This document shows, piece after piece, positions 43,830 to 52,828 of a stretch of 64,000 nt of DNA. The notes under the pieces are model-generated. The model saw nothing but the letters and a program-made list of their open reading frames with translations, was not told the DNA's origin and did not search any database. The position numbers and the translations under genes were made by a program. Origin of the DNA: DATBGO01 sp963840095 (GTDB lineage: Bacteria > Actinomycetota > Actinomycetes > Streptosporangiales > Streptosporangiaceae); contig CAWIXN010000005.1 in assembly GCA_963840095.1 (NCBI GenBank), positions 1,426,001 through 1,490,000 of the forward strand. The letters are read 5' to 3'. Each line of letters starts with the position of its first letter. Position 1 is the first letter of the stretch.

Positions 43830-46082
43830 CTAGAGCGTGAAGTAGAACGTGGCGCCCTGCCCCGGCGCCGAACGAACCCACAACTGCCCGCCATGGCGCT
43901 CCACGATGCGCCGGCTGATAGTCAGCCCAGCGCCCCGGAAGATCCGGAAGATCTCTTCCTGCTGCCCGGCGGGGATGCCGATGCCGTTGTCGCGAACGTA
44001 GAAAGCGCGCAACGGCTGCTCGGCGTCGGGCGGCACGGCATCCTCACAGCCCACCTCCACCCAGCGCGGCGGGTCGGCCGCGGCGTACTTGACAGCGTTG
44101 CTGACCAGATTGACGAGCACTTCCTGCAGCCTGATCCGGTCACCGGAAACGGCGCCCAGCCGCACCGGACGGCGTAGCTGCACGTCGGCATCGGCGAACC
44201 GGGCGCCGAGGAGTTCCTCGATGTCATCGACCACATCGTCCAGCGATACTGACGTCATGCGCAGGTCGGCGCGGCCCAGGCGCGAGTACTCCAGTAGCGA
44301 GTTCAGCAGATCATCCATTCGCGAGGCGAGCTCGTGGATGGTATCCAGATGCTTCACGGTCACGTCGTCAAGTGCGGCGGGGTCCTTCTTCATGAGGGCG
44401 GCGTAGTTGACGATCCCCCGGAGGGGCTCCTTCAGGTCCTGCGATGCGGCGCGGGCGAAGGCCTCGAGTTCGTCATCGCTGCGCGCGAGCTCAGCGTGGG
44501 CGGCGCTCAGCGCCGTCGCGTGCCGCACCGCGACGTCGAGCAAGGCCCGGTAGGCCTCCTCGGCGATGCCCTGCTCCGCGCCCGACCACGGCAGGCACTG
44601 CCCGCGTACGGTCTCCTGCCACACCGAGGAGGAACCCCGCGGGGTCAGCCGCTGCCCCCGGCTGCCCGTGACGACCGGGCGCCCTGGATCGGCGGCCCAC
44701 CGCATCGTGCGTGATACCTCACCGCGGAACCAGGCAAGCACGTCGCCGCTGGAGCTCAGCGGCACTAGCAGCAGGCCGGCGCAGTCACCAGCCAGCTGGG
44801 CCGACTCGCCGAGCTCCTCAGCCAGGCGGTGCGTCGACCACGCCCGGCCCACGGGCCCTGCGGGCAGGCGCGTCAGCAAGATCGGCAGTCCTGGCAGGTC
44901 CGGTACCAGGCCGGATGCGTGCGAGGCGGTGCCGACGCGCGCGTAGAAGCCGTCGGCGCCGACCAGGTCGCACAGCCGGGGGTCAGCGACGAGGTGCTCG
45001 CCAAACCGCTGCGGCCCGACGGCGTCGGCGGCGCCGGTGATCTGCTGCAGGACTCGCCGGGCCTCGGCCTCGCCCGCCGCGCGCTGGCGATCCTCAACGG
45101 CCTCAAGCTGCAGCGACAGCGCGATACCGAACATCTCGCATGCGGCGCGCTGATCGGCAGTCAGCCGCCGCGGCGTGCCGCTGTGGCAGGCAATCAGTCC
45201 CCACAGTCGGCCATCCTTGATGAGCGATAGCGACATCGAGCCGCGCACGCCGATGTTACGCAGGTAATCCAGGTGATAGCTCGACACCGTGCGCAGCGCC
45301 GAACCGGACAAGTCCAGCGGCCGCTGCGTGCCTGGTCGCAGCGGAGGTACCAGCGCCGCGCCGGGGTCGTCGACGTCGGCGATGACCCGTATCCAGTTAT
45401 GCAGGTAAAGCCGCCGCGCCTGCGGCGGCACGTCAATCGCCGGGAACCATAGCCGGAGCCACGGCTCCCAGCCCGGCGCGACATCCTCCGCGATCACCTC
45501 GCCCGGCCCGTCACCATCAAAACGGTAGGCGACCACCCGGTCATAGCCGGTGAAGGCCCGCACTTGCCGCACCGCGGCCTCGCACAGTCCGGTCACCGTC
45601 CGCGTGCCCTCCAACTGCAGCAACGCGCGCCGCGCACCAGGGTAGAACGACGAGAACCGGAATGGCTGGTCGGCGCGCGGCTCGAACTCGCAGATGACCA
45701 GGCCGTCGCCGCGGTGCACGCTGACCTCGAGCTGGTACCCCCGCTCGCGCTCCTCCAGCTGAACCGGCACTATCGCGGCGGCGCTGTCATCATCGGACGC
45801 TGCCTCGCGAAGCTGCCGGGCCTGTTCAGCCCCGAGAATGTCGGCGACCGGCAAGCCCAGCAGCGCCCTCGGCGCCACCCCCAGGAGCGCGGCAGTGTTC
45901 GCGCTGGCCACCGCGACTGTCAGGTCCGGCTCGGCCAGCGCCAGCAACGCGCCGTGTGACTGCACCGAACCCAGCAGATGAATCGGCTCGCGAGCGCACT
46001 CGGTAATGTCGAAGACGGTTCCGGCGGCATACTCGGCGGCCACCTCGCGCGCGGACAGCCTGGACTGCGTTTCGTCCGTCAT
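43830..46082 (-). CDS. bphP: bacteriophytochrome with degenerate histidine-kinase module
   Basis: This 750-residue red-light sensor has PAS (about 15-120), GAF (about 140-310), PHY (about 320-510) and a kinase-like C-terminus. The biliverdin Cys29 is present (DITECAREPIHLLGSVQSHG). GAF residues are kept: FPAIDVPPQAR (the PASDIP position) and HLDYLRNIGVRGSMSLSLI, with His in IACHSG. In the dimerization helix the usual SHDLKEPL reads SQDLKEPL (Gln548, codon at 44439-44441), so the phosphoacceptor is missing. In the ATPase domain the N-box NLVSNAVKYAA and DNGIGIP remain, but FRIFR runs directly into GAGLTISRR, without the ATP-lid glycine stretch. Photochemistry should be intact; autophosphorylation is doubtful. 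Confidence 0.9.
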   Translation of the reverse strand: MTDETQSRLSAREVAAEYAAGTVFDITECAREPIHLLGSVQSHGALLALAEPDLTVAVASANTAALLGVAPRALLGLPVADILGAEQARQLREAASDDDSAAAIVPVQLEERERGYQLEVSVHRGDGLVICEFEPRADQPFRFSSFYPGARRALLQLEGTRTVTGLCEAAVRQVRAFTGYDRVVAYRFDGDGPGEVIAEDVAPGWEPWLRLWFPAIDVPPQARRLYLHNWIRVIADVDDPGAALVPPLRPGTQRPLDLSGSALRTVSSYHLDYLRNIGVRGSMSLSLIKDGRLWGLIACHSGTPRRLTADQRAACEMFGIALSLQLEAVEDRQRAAGEAEARRVLQQITGAADAVGPQRFGEHLVADPRLCDLVGADGFYARVGTASHASGLVPDLPGLPILLTRLPAGPVGRAWSTHRLAEELGESAQLAGDCAGLLLVPLSSSGDVLAWFRGEVSRTMRWAADPGRPVVTGSRGQRLTPRGSSSVWQETVRGQCLPWSGAEQGIAEEAYRALLDVAVRHATALSAAHAELARSDDELEAFARAASQDLKEPLRGIVNYAALMKKDPAALDDVTVKHLDTIHELASRMDDLLNSLLEYSRLGRADLRMTSVSLDDVVDDIEELLGARFADADVQLRRPVRLGAVSGDRIRLQEVLVNLVSNAVKYAAADPPRWVEVGCEDAVPPDAEQPLRAFYVRDNGIGIPAGQQEEIFRIFRGAGLTISRRIVERHGGQLWVRSAPGQGATFYFTL

Positions 46083-46146
46083 GCCGCCTCCTGCACCGCC
46101 AAGCCCGGGCTCGGATCCAAAGCGCAGACGTTCCTAGGACAGGCTA

Positions 46147-46782
46147 GTGCAGCTGATGCGGAAAGCGAATGTGCCTGGCTACGATGATGCGGTGACGCAG
46201 GGACCTCGGCGCGGGCTCCTCTGGACGCAGCTGAGGGACTGCACTCGCGCTGCGCATGCGCAGGCTGAGGCGAGCCTGACGCCGCTGGCACGGCCGGACA
46301 GCCTCGCCGGGTATGCGGCATTGCTGGGTGTCCTATGGGGTTTTCAAGCACCTCTGGAGCGGTTGCTGGGTCACCAGGAACTGCCGTCAGCGGTCGGCTG
46401 GTCGGCGCGGCAGCGCCTAGGTGCACTGGCCGCGGATCTAGCAGATCTTGGCACGACCGGCACCTCGCTGCCCGAAGCCGCCGGGTTGCCCGGCCTGGCC
46501 GGTGCTGGTGCGGTGTGGGGAGCTCTGTACGTCACTGAAGGGGCAACCCTGGGCGGCCGGGTACTGCGGCGTCACGTCGAAGGCCGCCTCGGTCCGGTGC
46601 CGGTAAGGTTCCTGGACGGCCGCGGCGACCGCACTCAGCCGATGTGGCGTGACCTAGGTCAGCTCGCCGACCGGTACGTCACTAGCAAGCAAGATCAGCA
46701 GCTCGCCCAGCAAACCGCGATCCAGGCTTTCGCCGCCTTCAGCACATGGGCCCGCAACGCCGTTAGCCTCATAACTCTTTGA
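46147..46782 (+). CDS. bphO: biliverdin-forming heme oxygenase
   Basis: This heme oxygenase, up to 211 residues, opens heme to biliverdin, the chromophore of the divergent phytochrome. Visible: LRDCTRAAHAQAEASL with proximal His37, LLGVLWGFQAPLE, and the bacterial signature GALYVTEGATLGGRVLRRHV. The first 15 residues are probably not translated in all cases: GTG at 46147 has AGGACAGG upstream, while GTG 46192 gives an N-terminus closer to the family (VTQGPRRGLLW). Only 64 bp separate it from bphP, so the two share a promoter region. Confidence 0.88.
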   Translation: MQLMRKANVPGYDDAVTQGPRRGLLWTQLRDCTRAAHAQAEASLTPLARPDSLAGYAALLGVLWGFQAPLERLLGHQELPSAVGWSARQRLGALAADLADLGTTGTSLPEAAGLPGLAGAGAVWGALYVTEGATLGGRVLRRHVEGRLGPVPVRFLDGRGDRTQPMWRDLGQLADRYVTSKQDQQLAQQTAIQAFAAFSTWARNAVSLITL

Positions 46783-46892
46783 ATCGACCTGCACGGTTAT
46801 GCGCGTAGCGTGGGTGGCAGGGCCGCGATGGGCGTGCGGGCACGGCCAGCCGTGGGAAATGCCCGCCTGGTGATGCGGCGCGGAGGTGGGCC

Positions 46893-48090
46893 GTGGAGCG
46901 GATGAGCACGCTGGACGCTGGCTTCTTCTTCGCCGAGCGTCAGAACGTTCCGATGCACGTCGGCTTGCTCGCCCTGTTTGAGGGCCCGGTGCCCGCCTAC
47001 GATGATCTCGTCCTGCTGATCGCGGCGAAGCTGCCGCTTGCGCCGCAGTACCGCCAGGTGGTGCGGGCCGTGCCGCTGCAGGCGTTCCGCCCGTTCTGGG
47101 TGGACGACGAGCACTTTGAGATTACCTATCACGTGCGGCACGCCGCCGTGCCCGCGCCGGGCGGGACTGAGCAACTGCGCACGCTGGCCGCCCGGATCTT
47201 CGCCCATCGCCTTGACCGGGCCAGGCCGCTGTGGGAAGACTGGCTGCTCGAGGGCCTGGAGGGTGACCGCTGGGCCATCCTCTCAAAGGTGCACCACTGC
47301 ATGGTGGACGGCATTGGCGCTACGGATCTCATGACGGTCATGTTTGAACTCGGGCCCGACACGCAGTCGGCCACGCCAGTCCCGTGGAAGCCGCGGCCAG
47401 CTCCGTCCGCCATCTCCCTGGTAACGAGCGGACTGCTGAGCAACATCACCGGACCGCTCAGCGAGCTGGCCGCCGCCCCGGCCGTAATCGCCCGCCGACT
47501 ACGCACACCGCGGGAGTTGCTGGGATTCGGCGGCGGCCTGGCCTCAGGCGCACGGCGCCTCACAGCCCGCTCGGTCAGCTCGCTGAACGGCCCGATCGGG
47601 CCGCATCGGCGGTGGACATCGACCACCGCCAGCCTGAACGAGGTCAAGGAAATCCGCCGCGCCACGGGGAGCACCGTCAATGATGTGCTGCTCGCCGCGA
47701 TCACCCGCGGGTTCCGTGACCTGCTCGAGACTCGTGGCGAGCTAGCGGACGGGCTGGTGGTGCGATCGCTGGTACCTGTTTCGGTCCGCGCTGAGGCGGA
47801 GCACGGTGCGATGACCAACCGAGTCTCATCGGTGCTGGTCAACCTGCCGGTCAGCGAGCGCGATCCGCTGCACCGGCTCGCGCTGGTGCACGGCCAGATG
47901 GACGCCATCAAGCGGACTCACCAGGCGGTCGGCGCCGAGTTTCTCACCGAGATGCTCGGACCGCTTCTTCTTGGGAATCACCGCAGAAGTGGGTGCCGCG
48001 CCCGATCTCGATGTGCTGATCGAGGGGATCGGCCACGGTGTCACCGAGCTCAGGGAGCCTTCGACCGGCGCCACGCCTGCCCACGTCTGA
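46893..48090 (+). pseudogene. WS/DGAT acyltransferase with internal deletion and frameshift
   Basis: From GTG 46893 (GGAGGT upstream) the frame encodes a wax ester synthase/DGAT: MSTLDAGFFFAE, the catalytic HHCMVDG, STVNDVLLAAITRGFRDL, NRVSSVLVNLPVSERDP. After AEFLTEMLG the frame loses similarity and runs on to 48203. A different frame reads FFLGITAEVGAAPDLDVLIEG and ends at 48088-48090, which is the family's normal C-terminus. About 100 residues between the two are missing, so a deletion with frame change has destroyed the gene. An intact paralogue is fused in the 3945-6860 gene. Confidence 0.8.
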
Positions 48091-48195
48091 TGGATCCCCT
48101 TACGATGACAGTTGTCGAGATCGCGGCGCAGGGACGGGAGGCCATTCCTGCGCGTTATCCATGCCGTGCCGACCAGCCCCGGGAGGGCGACCCTG

Positions 48196-48504
48196 ATGAC
48201 TGAACCCGAGCCACCCACGGTTGGTGATACCCCTCCGACTGGCCCTGACCTCGAATCTAACCGGCTGGCCAATGGGGCGCGCCTGACCGGCACGGTCGCC
48301 GGCCTGATCGTTGAGCAGATCCGCCAGACAGCCAGGTTGTTGCCGCGGCCTGACCTCAGCGGCCCGCCGCGGCCAGACCTGGTGCCGCTGCCTGAGCTGT
48401 TCGGTCAGCTGGCGGCGGATCTGCGGGAGCTGAGGCCGCGGCGCCGGCTAGCCGCGGCCCTCCGCCAGCTAGCCGACGCTGTCGAGCGTGCCAAGCCTCA
48501 ATGA
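48196..48504 (+). CDS. small hypothetical protein
   Basis: This 102-residue protein is unknown. It has a Pro-rich N-terminus (MTEPEPPTVGDTPPTGPDLE), a helix (LTGTVAGLIVEQIRQTARLL) and an Arg/Leu-rich C-terminal helix (LRELRPRRRLAAALRQLADA). ATG 48196 follows GGAGGG at slightly long spacing. It lies just after the broken WS/DGAT gene. Confidence 0.45.
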   Translation: MTEPEPPTVGDTPPTGPDLESNRLANGARLTGTVAGLIVEQIRQTARLLPRPDLSGPPRPDLVPLPELFGQLAADLRELRPRRRLAAALRQLADAVERAKPQ

Positions 48505-48594
48505 GTCTGTTCCAGGCTGCTTATCGGCCACGTGTATGACCGGTCAGGTAAGTGCTGCCCAGCAGCCCCGTGTTCGCAGAGACGGGAGAGCGCA

Positions 48595-49335
48595 TCAGCC
48601 GGGCTGGTCTCCGGCTGGTCTGGTGGCCGGCTGAGCGTGGTGCTGCCAGTGCAGCGGCAGGGAGAACTCGCCGGTGGCTTCTACGGTCAGCTCGCCCCGG
48701 TCGTTGAGGATCCGGCCCTCGACTAGGGTGATGCGACGGTCCACGCCGGTGATCCAGGCCTCAGCGACGAGCGGTACCCCGAGCGGCGTCGGGCGCAGGT
48801 AGCTCAGGGTCAGCTTCGCGGTCATGCCCGGCCGGTGCCCGGCGGCGGCGGCCGCCCCGAGCAGCGAATCAAGGATCGCCGCGCAGACGCCGCCGTGCAC
48901 GGCACCAGGCGGCCCCTCGTAGACGGGCCCGAGGGTGAACTCGGCGCGCGCGGTTCCCTGCGGCGCTGTGGTGATCCTGATCGGCGGCGCCAGCGGGTTC
49001 GCCTCGCTGGTCACCGGGGTGCGCGGCCGCCGCCGCGGCCCACCTGCTGGATCGACGGCGGACGTGAGGGGCCGCCGCTGCGCGCCGAGCCGCGCGGCCA
49101 GGCTCCCGATCTCGGCCGCTGCCACCCCGAGCTCAGCGGCGGCCGCCTCGCTGAGCACCACGGCCTCCACCAGCTCGCGGGTCCGCCTGGCGAGCAAGGC
49201 ACGCGCTGTGTCCAGCGCCGGGCCAGCGCCGGGCCCGGGCGGGCCGCCGCCGTCACCGGCAGCGCCGCTGGCGCGGCCGGCGCCGGTCAGCTCGGCAGCA
49301 TCGCTGTCGCGCTCATCCCGTTCATCCGGGCTCAA
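48595..49335 (-). CDS. PaaI-type hotdog thioesterase with N-terminal extension
   Basis: The C-terminal 130 residues are a hotdog thioesterase domain: GPVYEGPPGAVHGGVCAAIL (HGG motif), LTLSYLRPTPLGVPLVAEAW, RRITLVEGRILNDRGELTVEATG. The N-terminal 115 residues are Ala/Gly-rich and include a helix (LDTARALLARRTRELVEAVV), not usual for the family. It probably hydrolyses an acyl-CoA. The start is a TTG with GGGGAGGG upstream. Confidence 0.8.
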   Translation of the reverse strand: MSPDERDERDSDAAELTGAGRASGAAGDGGGPPGPGAGPALDTARALLARRTRELVEAVVLSEAAAAELGVAAAEIGSLAARLGAQRRPLTSAVDPAGGPRRRPRTPVTSEANPLAPPIRITTAPQGTARAEFTLGPVYEGPPGAVHGGVCAAILDSLLGAAAAAGHRPGMTAKLTLSYLRPTPLGVPLVAEAWITGVDRRITLVEGRILNDRGELTVEATGEFSLPLHWQHHAQPATRPAGDQPG

Positions 49336-49665
49336 CCCGCCGCCCTCCCCGCCTTTCCACAGCCGTCACCGCACAACCCGGCTCAGTGTGCAGCTTGCCA
49401 ACCACACCACTACGGGTCAACTGACTGACCACGCAGGATAGGGCCAGCGGCGACCCGCTCCGGCTGAGCGCAGCGGAAGTCGTATGCCTGTCCTTTCGTA
49501 GATCGGCCACGCTCCGCGGCCAAACGGCGCTCTCCGGCACGTCGTTCAGCATGGTCCGGCCGGCCAGATACGGTCAGGTGATGCGGCGTGCTCGCCGGAT
49601 GGGCTGCGCTGTCAGGGAGTCCAGGGCGGGCGGGCGCCGCGCGCCGCTGATGACGGGAGGTGCTG
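49336..49665. other. 330-bp region without a gene
   Basis: No convincing coding frame or RNA is visible. It contains the divergent promoters of the thioesterase and the PLP-enzyme gene. A GGGAGG ribosome site for the latter closes the region. Confidence 0.5.
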
Positions 49666-50784
49666 ATGGCGGTCAGCCGTGAGTGGCGGCCCGAGACCAT
49701 CGCCGTCGCGGCCGGCCGGGACGGCTCGCCCGGCGCCCCGTTCAGCGTTCCGCCGACGTTCGCTTCTACCTACCGGGACGGCGGGGCGATCGGGTACGGA
49801 CGCTGGGGCAACCCGACCTGGAGCGCGTTCGAGGAGGCGCTCGGCGCGCTGGAGGGCGGCCATGCCGTGGCGTACGCCTCCGGGCAGGCGGCGATCGCCG
49901 CGATCCTCACGCCGATGGCGGCCGGGGCCCTGGTCATGGTGCCCGCCGACGCCTACCTGGGCACCCGCGGGCTGCTGCGGGAACTGGAGGCAATCGGCCG
50001 CCTCCGGCTGCGGCCGGTCGATGTCACCGATACCGCGGCGGTGCTCGCCGGCCTGCCCGGCACTGACCTGCTCTGGCTGGAGTCCCCGACCAACCCGATG
50101 CTCGGCATTGCCGAGCTGCCGCGGATCCTGGCCGCCGCGAAGGACGCTGGCGTGGCCGCCGTCGTGGATAACACCTTCGCCACCCCGCTCCTCCAGCAGC
50201 CCCTCGCCTGGGGAGCGGCCGCGGTTGTTCACTCCGCCACCAAGTACATCGGCGGCCACTCTGATCTGCTGCTCGGCGCCATCGTCACGGCCGACCGGGA
50301 GCACCGCGAGATGCTCGCGCAGCGCCGCACGCTCGACGGCGCCATCCCGGGCGTGATGGAGGCCTACCTGGCCCTGCGCGGGCTGCGCACCCTGCCGGTG
50401 CGCCTGGCCCGCCAGCAGCAGACCGCCGCGCTGCTCGCCGGGCGGCTCGACGGCCACCCGCACGTCACCCGGGTCCGCTACCCCGGCCGGGCAGGCCATC
50501 CTCACTACGAGCGCGCCCGCACGCAGATGCGCGGGTTCGGCGCCATCGTCTCCTTCGAGGTCGCCGACGCCGGCACCGCCGACCGGGTCGCCGCGGCCCT
50601 GCGCCTGATCGTCGGCGGCACCAGCCTCGGCGGAGTCGAGACGACCATCGATCGCCGCCACCGCTGGGCCGGAGAAGAGCACGTCCCCCCGGGACTGCTC
50701 CGGCTCAGCGCCGGCCTCGAACACCCCGACGACCTGTGGGCCGATCTCGACCAGGCGCTCCGCCACGCGGATCACAGCGCCTGA
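49666..50784 (+). CDS. Cys/Met-metabolism PLP-dependent transsulfuration enzyme
   Basis: This 372-residue protein is of the cystathionine gamma-synthase/lyase family. Visible: FSVPPTFASTYRDGGAIGYG, EALGALEGGHAVAYASGQAA, LWLESPTNPMLGIAELP, VVDNTFATPLLQQPL, then VHSATKYIGGHSDLLLG with the PLP Lys, and GVETTIDRRHRW near the C-terminus. Reaction (synthase, lyase or gamma-elimination) cannot be fixed from sequence. ATG 49666 follows GGGAGG by five bases. It stands alone. Confidence 0.92.
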   Translation: MAVSREWRPETIAVAAGRDGSPGAPFSVPPTFASTYRDGGAIGYGRWGNPTWSAFEEALGALEGGHAVAYASGQAAIAAILTPMAAGALVMVPADAYLGTRGLLRELEAIGRLRLRPVDVTDTAAVLAGLPGTDLLWLESPTNPMLGIAELPRILAAAKDAGVAAVVDNTFATPLLQQPLAWGAAAVVHSATKYIGGHSDLLLGAIVTADREHREMLAQRRTLDGAIPGVMEAYLALRGLRTLPVRLARQQQTAALLAGRLDGHPHVTRVRYPGRAGHPHYERARTQMRGFGAIVSFEVADAGTADRVAAALRLIVGGTSLGGVETTIDRRHRWAGEEHVPPGLLRLSAGLEHPDDLWADLDQALRHADHSA

Positions 50785-50895
50785 GGCCCAGGCTGCCGGC
50801 GGGCGGCGACCGCGGCTTGGGCTCGGCGGTCGCCGTCCACTGACAGTTACCTGGTCAACGTCGGCTGGTGGTGTGACGGCCCGGCTTGCCGGGCG

Positions 50896-51480
50896 TCAGC
50901 AGCCGTCATACGGTGCCCACGGCGAGGTCCCGTCCTCGGCGTAGGCCGTGGCGAAGACCTGGTTCTGCTCGGCCGCGGACGCGTTACCGAAGTCGGCGGG
51001 GTTCCCCCCGGCGGCGGTCCAGGACGAGTAGCTGAACTGGTAGAGGCCGTAGTGGCCGCTCGCGTTCATGACCTGGGCATTGCCGCCGCTCTCCGCGGCG
51101 ATCACGCACTGCTGGAAGGAGCCTGCCGGAGCGGCAGGCTCCGCTGAAGCTGAAATGGCCTGCCCAGCCGCGGGCTCTGTGGTCGTGGTCGCATACGCCG
51201 GGGAGACAGGCGCTGCCACGACCGCCGGCCGGTAAGCGGCAGCCAGGTGCGCTGCTGACGCTGCGGAGGGTATGCGCAGGCGTTGCCCGGCGGTTATCAG
51301 GGCGGGGTTCCCCCCAATGACTGCCCGGTTGGCTTCGTATAGCCCGGGCCATTCGATGCGGTAACGGGCGGCGATTTCGCTGAGGGAATCGCCTCGGCGC
51401 ACGACAAAAATCGCCGGGGGCCTGGCGGCTGCTTCGCGGTGGACCTCTACCACGGTCTGCACTGCTGCCGTGTGGATCAT
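50896..51480 (-). CDS. LysM domain transglycosylase-like protein
   Basis: This 194-residue protein has a LysM peptidoglycan-binding domain (about 27-72: IFVVRRGDSLSEIAARY, NPALITAGQRLRIPS), an Ala/Thr-rich linker and a C-terminal lysozyme-like domain (about 123-194). The latter reads QCVIAAESGGNAQVMNASGH with the probable catalytic Glu, then YGLYQFSYSSWTAAGG. It resembles resuscitation-promoting or cell-wall transglycosylases. No convincing signal peptide follows the chosen start (ATG 51480, AGAGGA upstream) or the in-frame upstream starts, which is odd for a wall enzyme. Confidence 0.8.
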   Translation of the reverse strand: MIHTAAVQTVVEVHREAAARPPAIFVVRRGDSLSEIAARYRIEWPGLYEANRAVIGGNPALITAGQRLRIPSAASAAHLAAAYRPAVVAAPVSPAYATTTTEPAAGQAISASAEPAAPAGSFQQCVIAAESGGNAQVMNASGHYGLYQFSYSSWTAAGGNPADFGNASAAEQNQVFATAYAEDGTSPWAPYDGC

Positions 51481-52089
51481 GGAAATCCTCTCGTAGCCGA
51501 GGGCAGGATCCGTATCCATCACGGTGCAGCCAGGGTTAGGGGTCTGCCATCCCGTCCTCATTTCCGTTCGGTCATTCGGTGTAAACCTACCCACGCATAC
51601 CGTTAACGCCAAATTAACCCGGCCGTTATCACGGGATCCGCCCTACCGTGGCTGATCATTTCTGCTGGCCGTTCTCCAGGCTCCAGGAGGCAATCGCGCA
51701 GAGCGGCACCGCCTCCCACGTGGGCGGATACCAGAAATTCCTGGCGCGCGTTCATAATTACTGCTGGCTAGTTGATGTCCTAAAAGGTGATTCTCGTCAT
51801 AGTGCTGCATTTCACGCCGCCCGGACCTGTCCGGTAAGCTCGACGGCCGCCTTCCGCCCCGCTGGCCGTGCCCTGATGGCGCCCTGATCGCCGATGGTCT
51901 CGCGGCGCCCGCCCAGGGCTGCCACCCGGCATGAGATGTTCCGCAGGCCCGAAGTGCAGTCAGGTTGCGGATACCCCGGCCAACTTCAAGGACCGAGTCA
52001 AGATGTGCCGGATTACCGGTCGCCGGATCGCACCCGCGCATCCTGGCCGCTGACGTTCAGTCGGGCCGGCTAATAGACACACCATGGCC
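51481..52089. other. 609-bp region without a clear gene
   Basis: Besides the leader of the LysM gene, no firm gene is visible. GTTAA-TTTGGCG-TTAAC is a short palindrome near 51600-51620. A 79-residue frame from GTG 51648 (MADHFCWPFSRLQEAIAQSG) has unusual codon use and no ribosome site. The region leads into the truncated transporter and is probably the edge of a decayed segment. Confidence 0.4.
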
Positions 52090-52828
52090 GGTACGCCGAT
52101 CAACGAGAGGGACCGATGCTGCCGCTGGCCTACTTTCGGCGACGGGCCTTCGCTACCGCGAACGCCGTGATGTTCTTCCAGTTCGTGTCGCTGCTCGGGT
52201 CGCTGTTCTTCATCACGCAGCTGTTCCAGATCGGGCTGGGCTACTCGCCCCTGCAGGCCGGGCTGCGCATCCTGGTGTGGATGGCCATGCCGATGCTCGT
52301 GGCCCCGGTCGCCGGGGCGCTCGCGGGCCGGATCGGCAACCGGCCGTTCATGCTAACGGGCCTCACCATGCAGGCGGCGGGCCTGGGCTGGCTGCCCGCG
52401 GCCGCGACGCCCGGCGTTAGCTACGGCTCGCTGGTCGCGCCGCTGATCGTGGCGGGAATCGGCATCGCGATGTGCTTCCCGACCGTGGCTAACGCGGTCA
52501 CGGCCTCCGTGCCCGCCGGCGACGTCGGCGGCGCGGCCGGAACCAACAACGCGCTGAACGCGCTCGGCGGCGTCTTCGGCGTCGCGATCCTGTCCGCGGT
52601 GTTCGCGGCGCACGGCAGTTACGCCAGTCCGGCAGCGTTCATCGCCGGCTTCCGGCCGGCCGAGTGGCTCGCTGCGGCCGTCGCGGCCACGGGGTGATCG
52701 TCGCGGCCCTGGCGCCGTCGAAGCGGCAGCTCATGCTCCCGGACGTGGCCGCGCCGACCGAGCCCGCCGTCCGGCGGCCCGGGCTTCACCTTGTTGACAG
52801 CAGGATTAGCCGGCGAGCCGAGTCCTGA
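52090..52828 (+). pseudogene. C-terminal half of a DHA2-type MFS exporter
   Basis: The frame reads REGPMLPLAYFRRRAFATAN, then membrane segments (FQFVSLLGSLFFITQLFQIG, VAPVAGALAGRIGNRPFMLT) and GGAAGTNNALNALGGVFGVA, ending with a stop at 52697. This is the second half of 14-helix drug exporters (EmrB/QacA type). The first half, about 270 residues, is missing. A shift near 52690 moves the last part (VIVAALAPSKRQLMLPD) to another frame. The ATG at 52116 is an internal Met, not a start. Confidence 0.8.

Noticed and set aside
46893..48203. Reading the WS/DGAT frame to 48203 as an intact 436-residue protein
   Set aside because: After residue 355 the sequence loses all family similarity while the true C-terminus is found in another frame, so the gene is broken.
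51481..51650. Possible c-di-AMP (ydaO-type) riboswitch before the LysM/transglycosylase gene
   Set aside because: This riboswitch often precedes such genes, but its conserved blocks could not be found in the leader.
51648..51887. 79-residue frame from a GTG
   Set aside because: No ribosome site, atypical codon use and no recognisable similarity.
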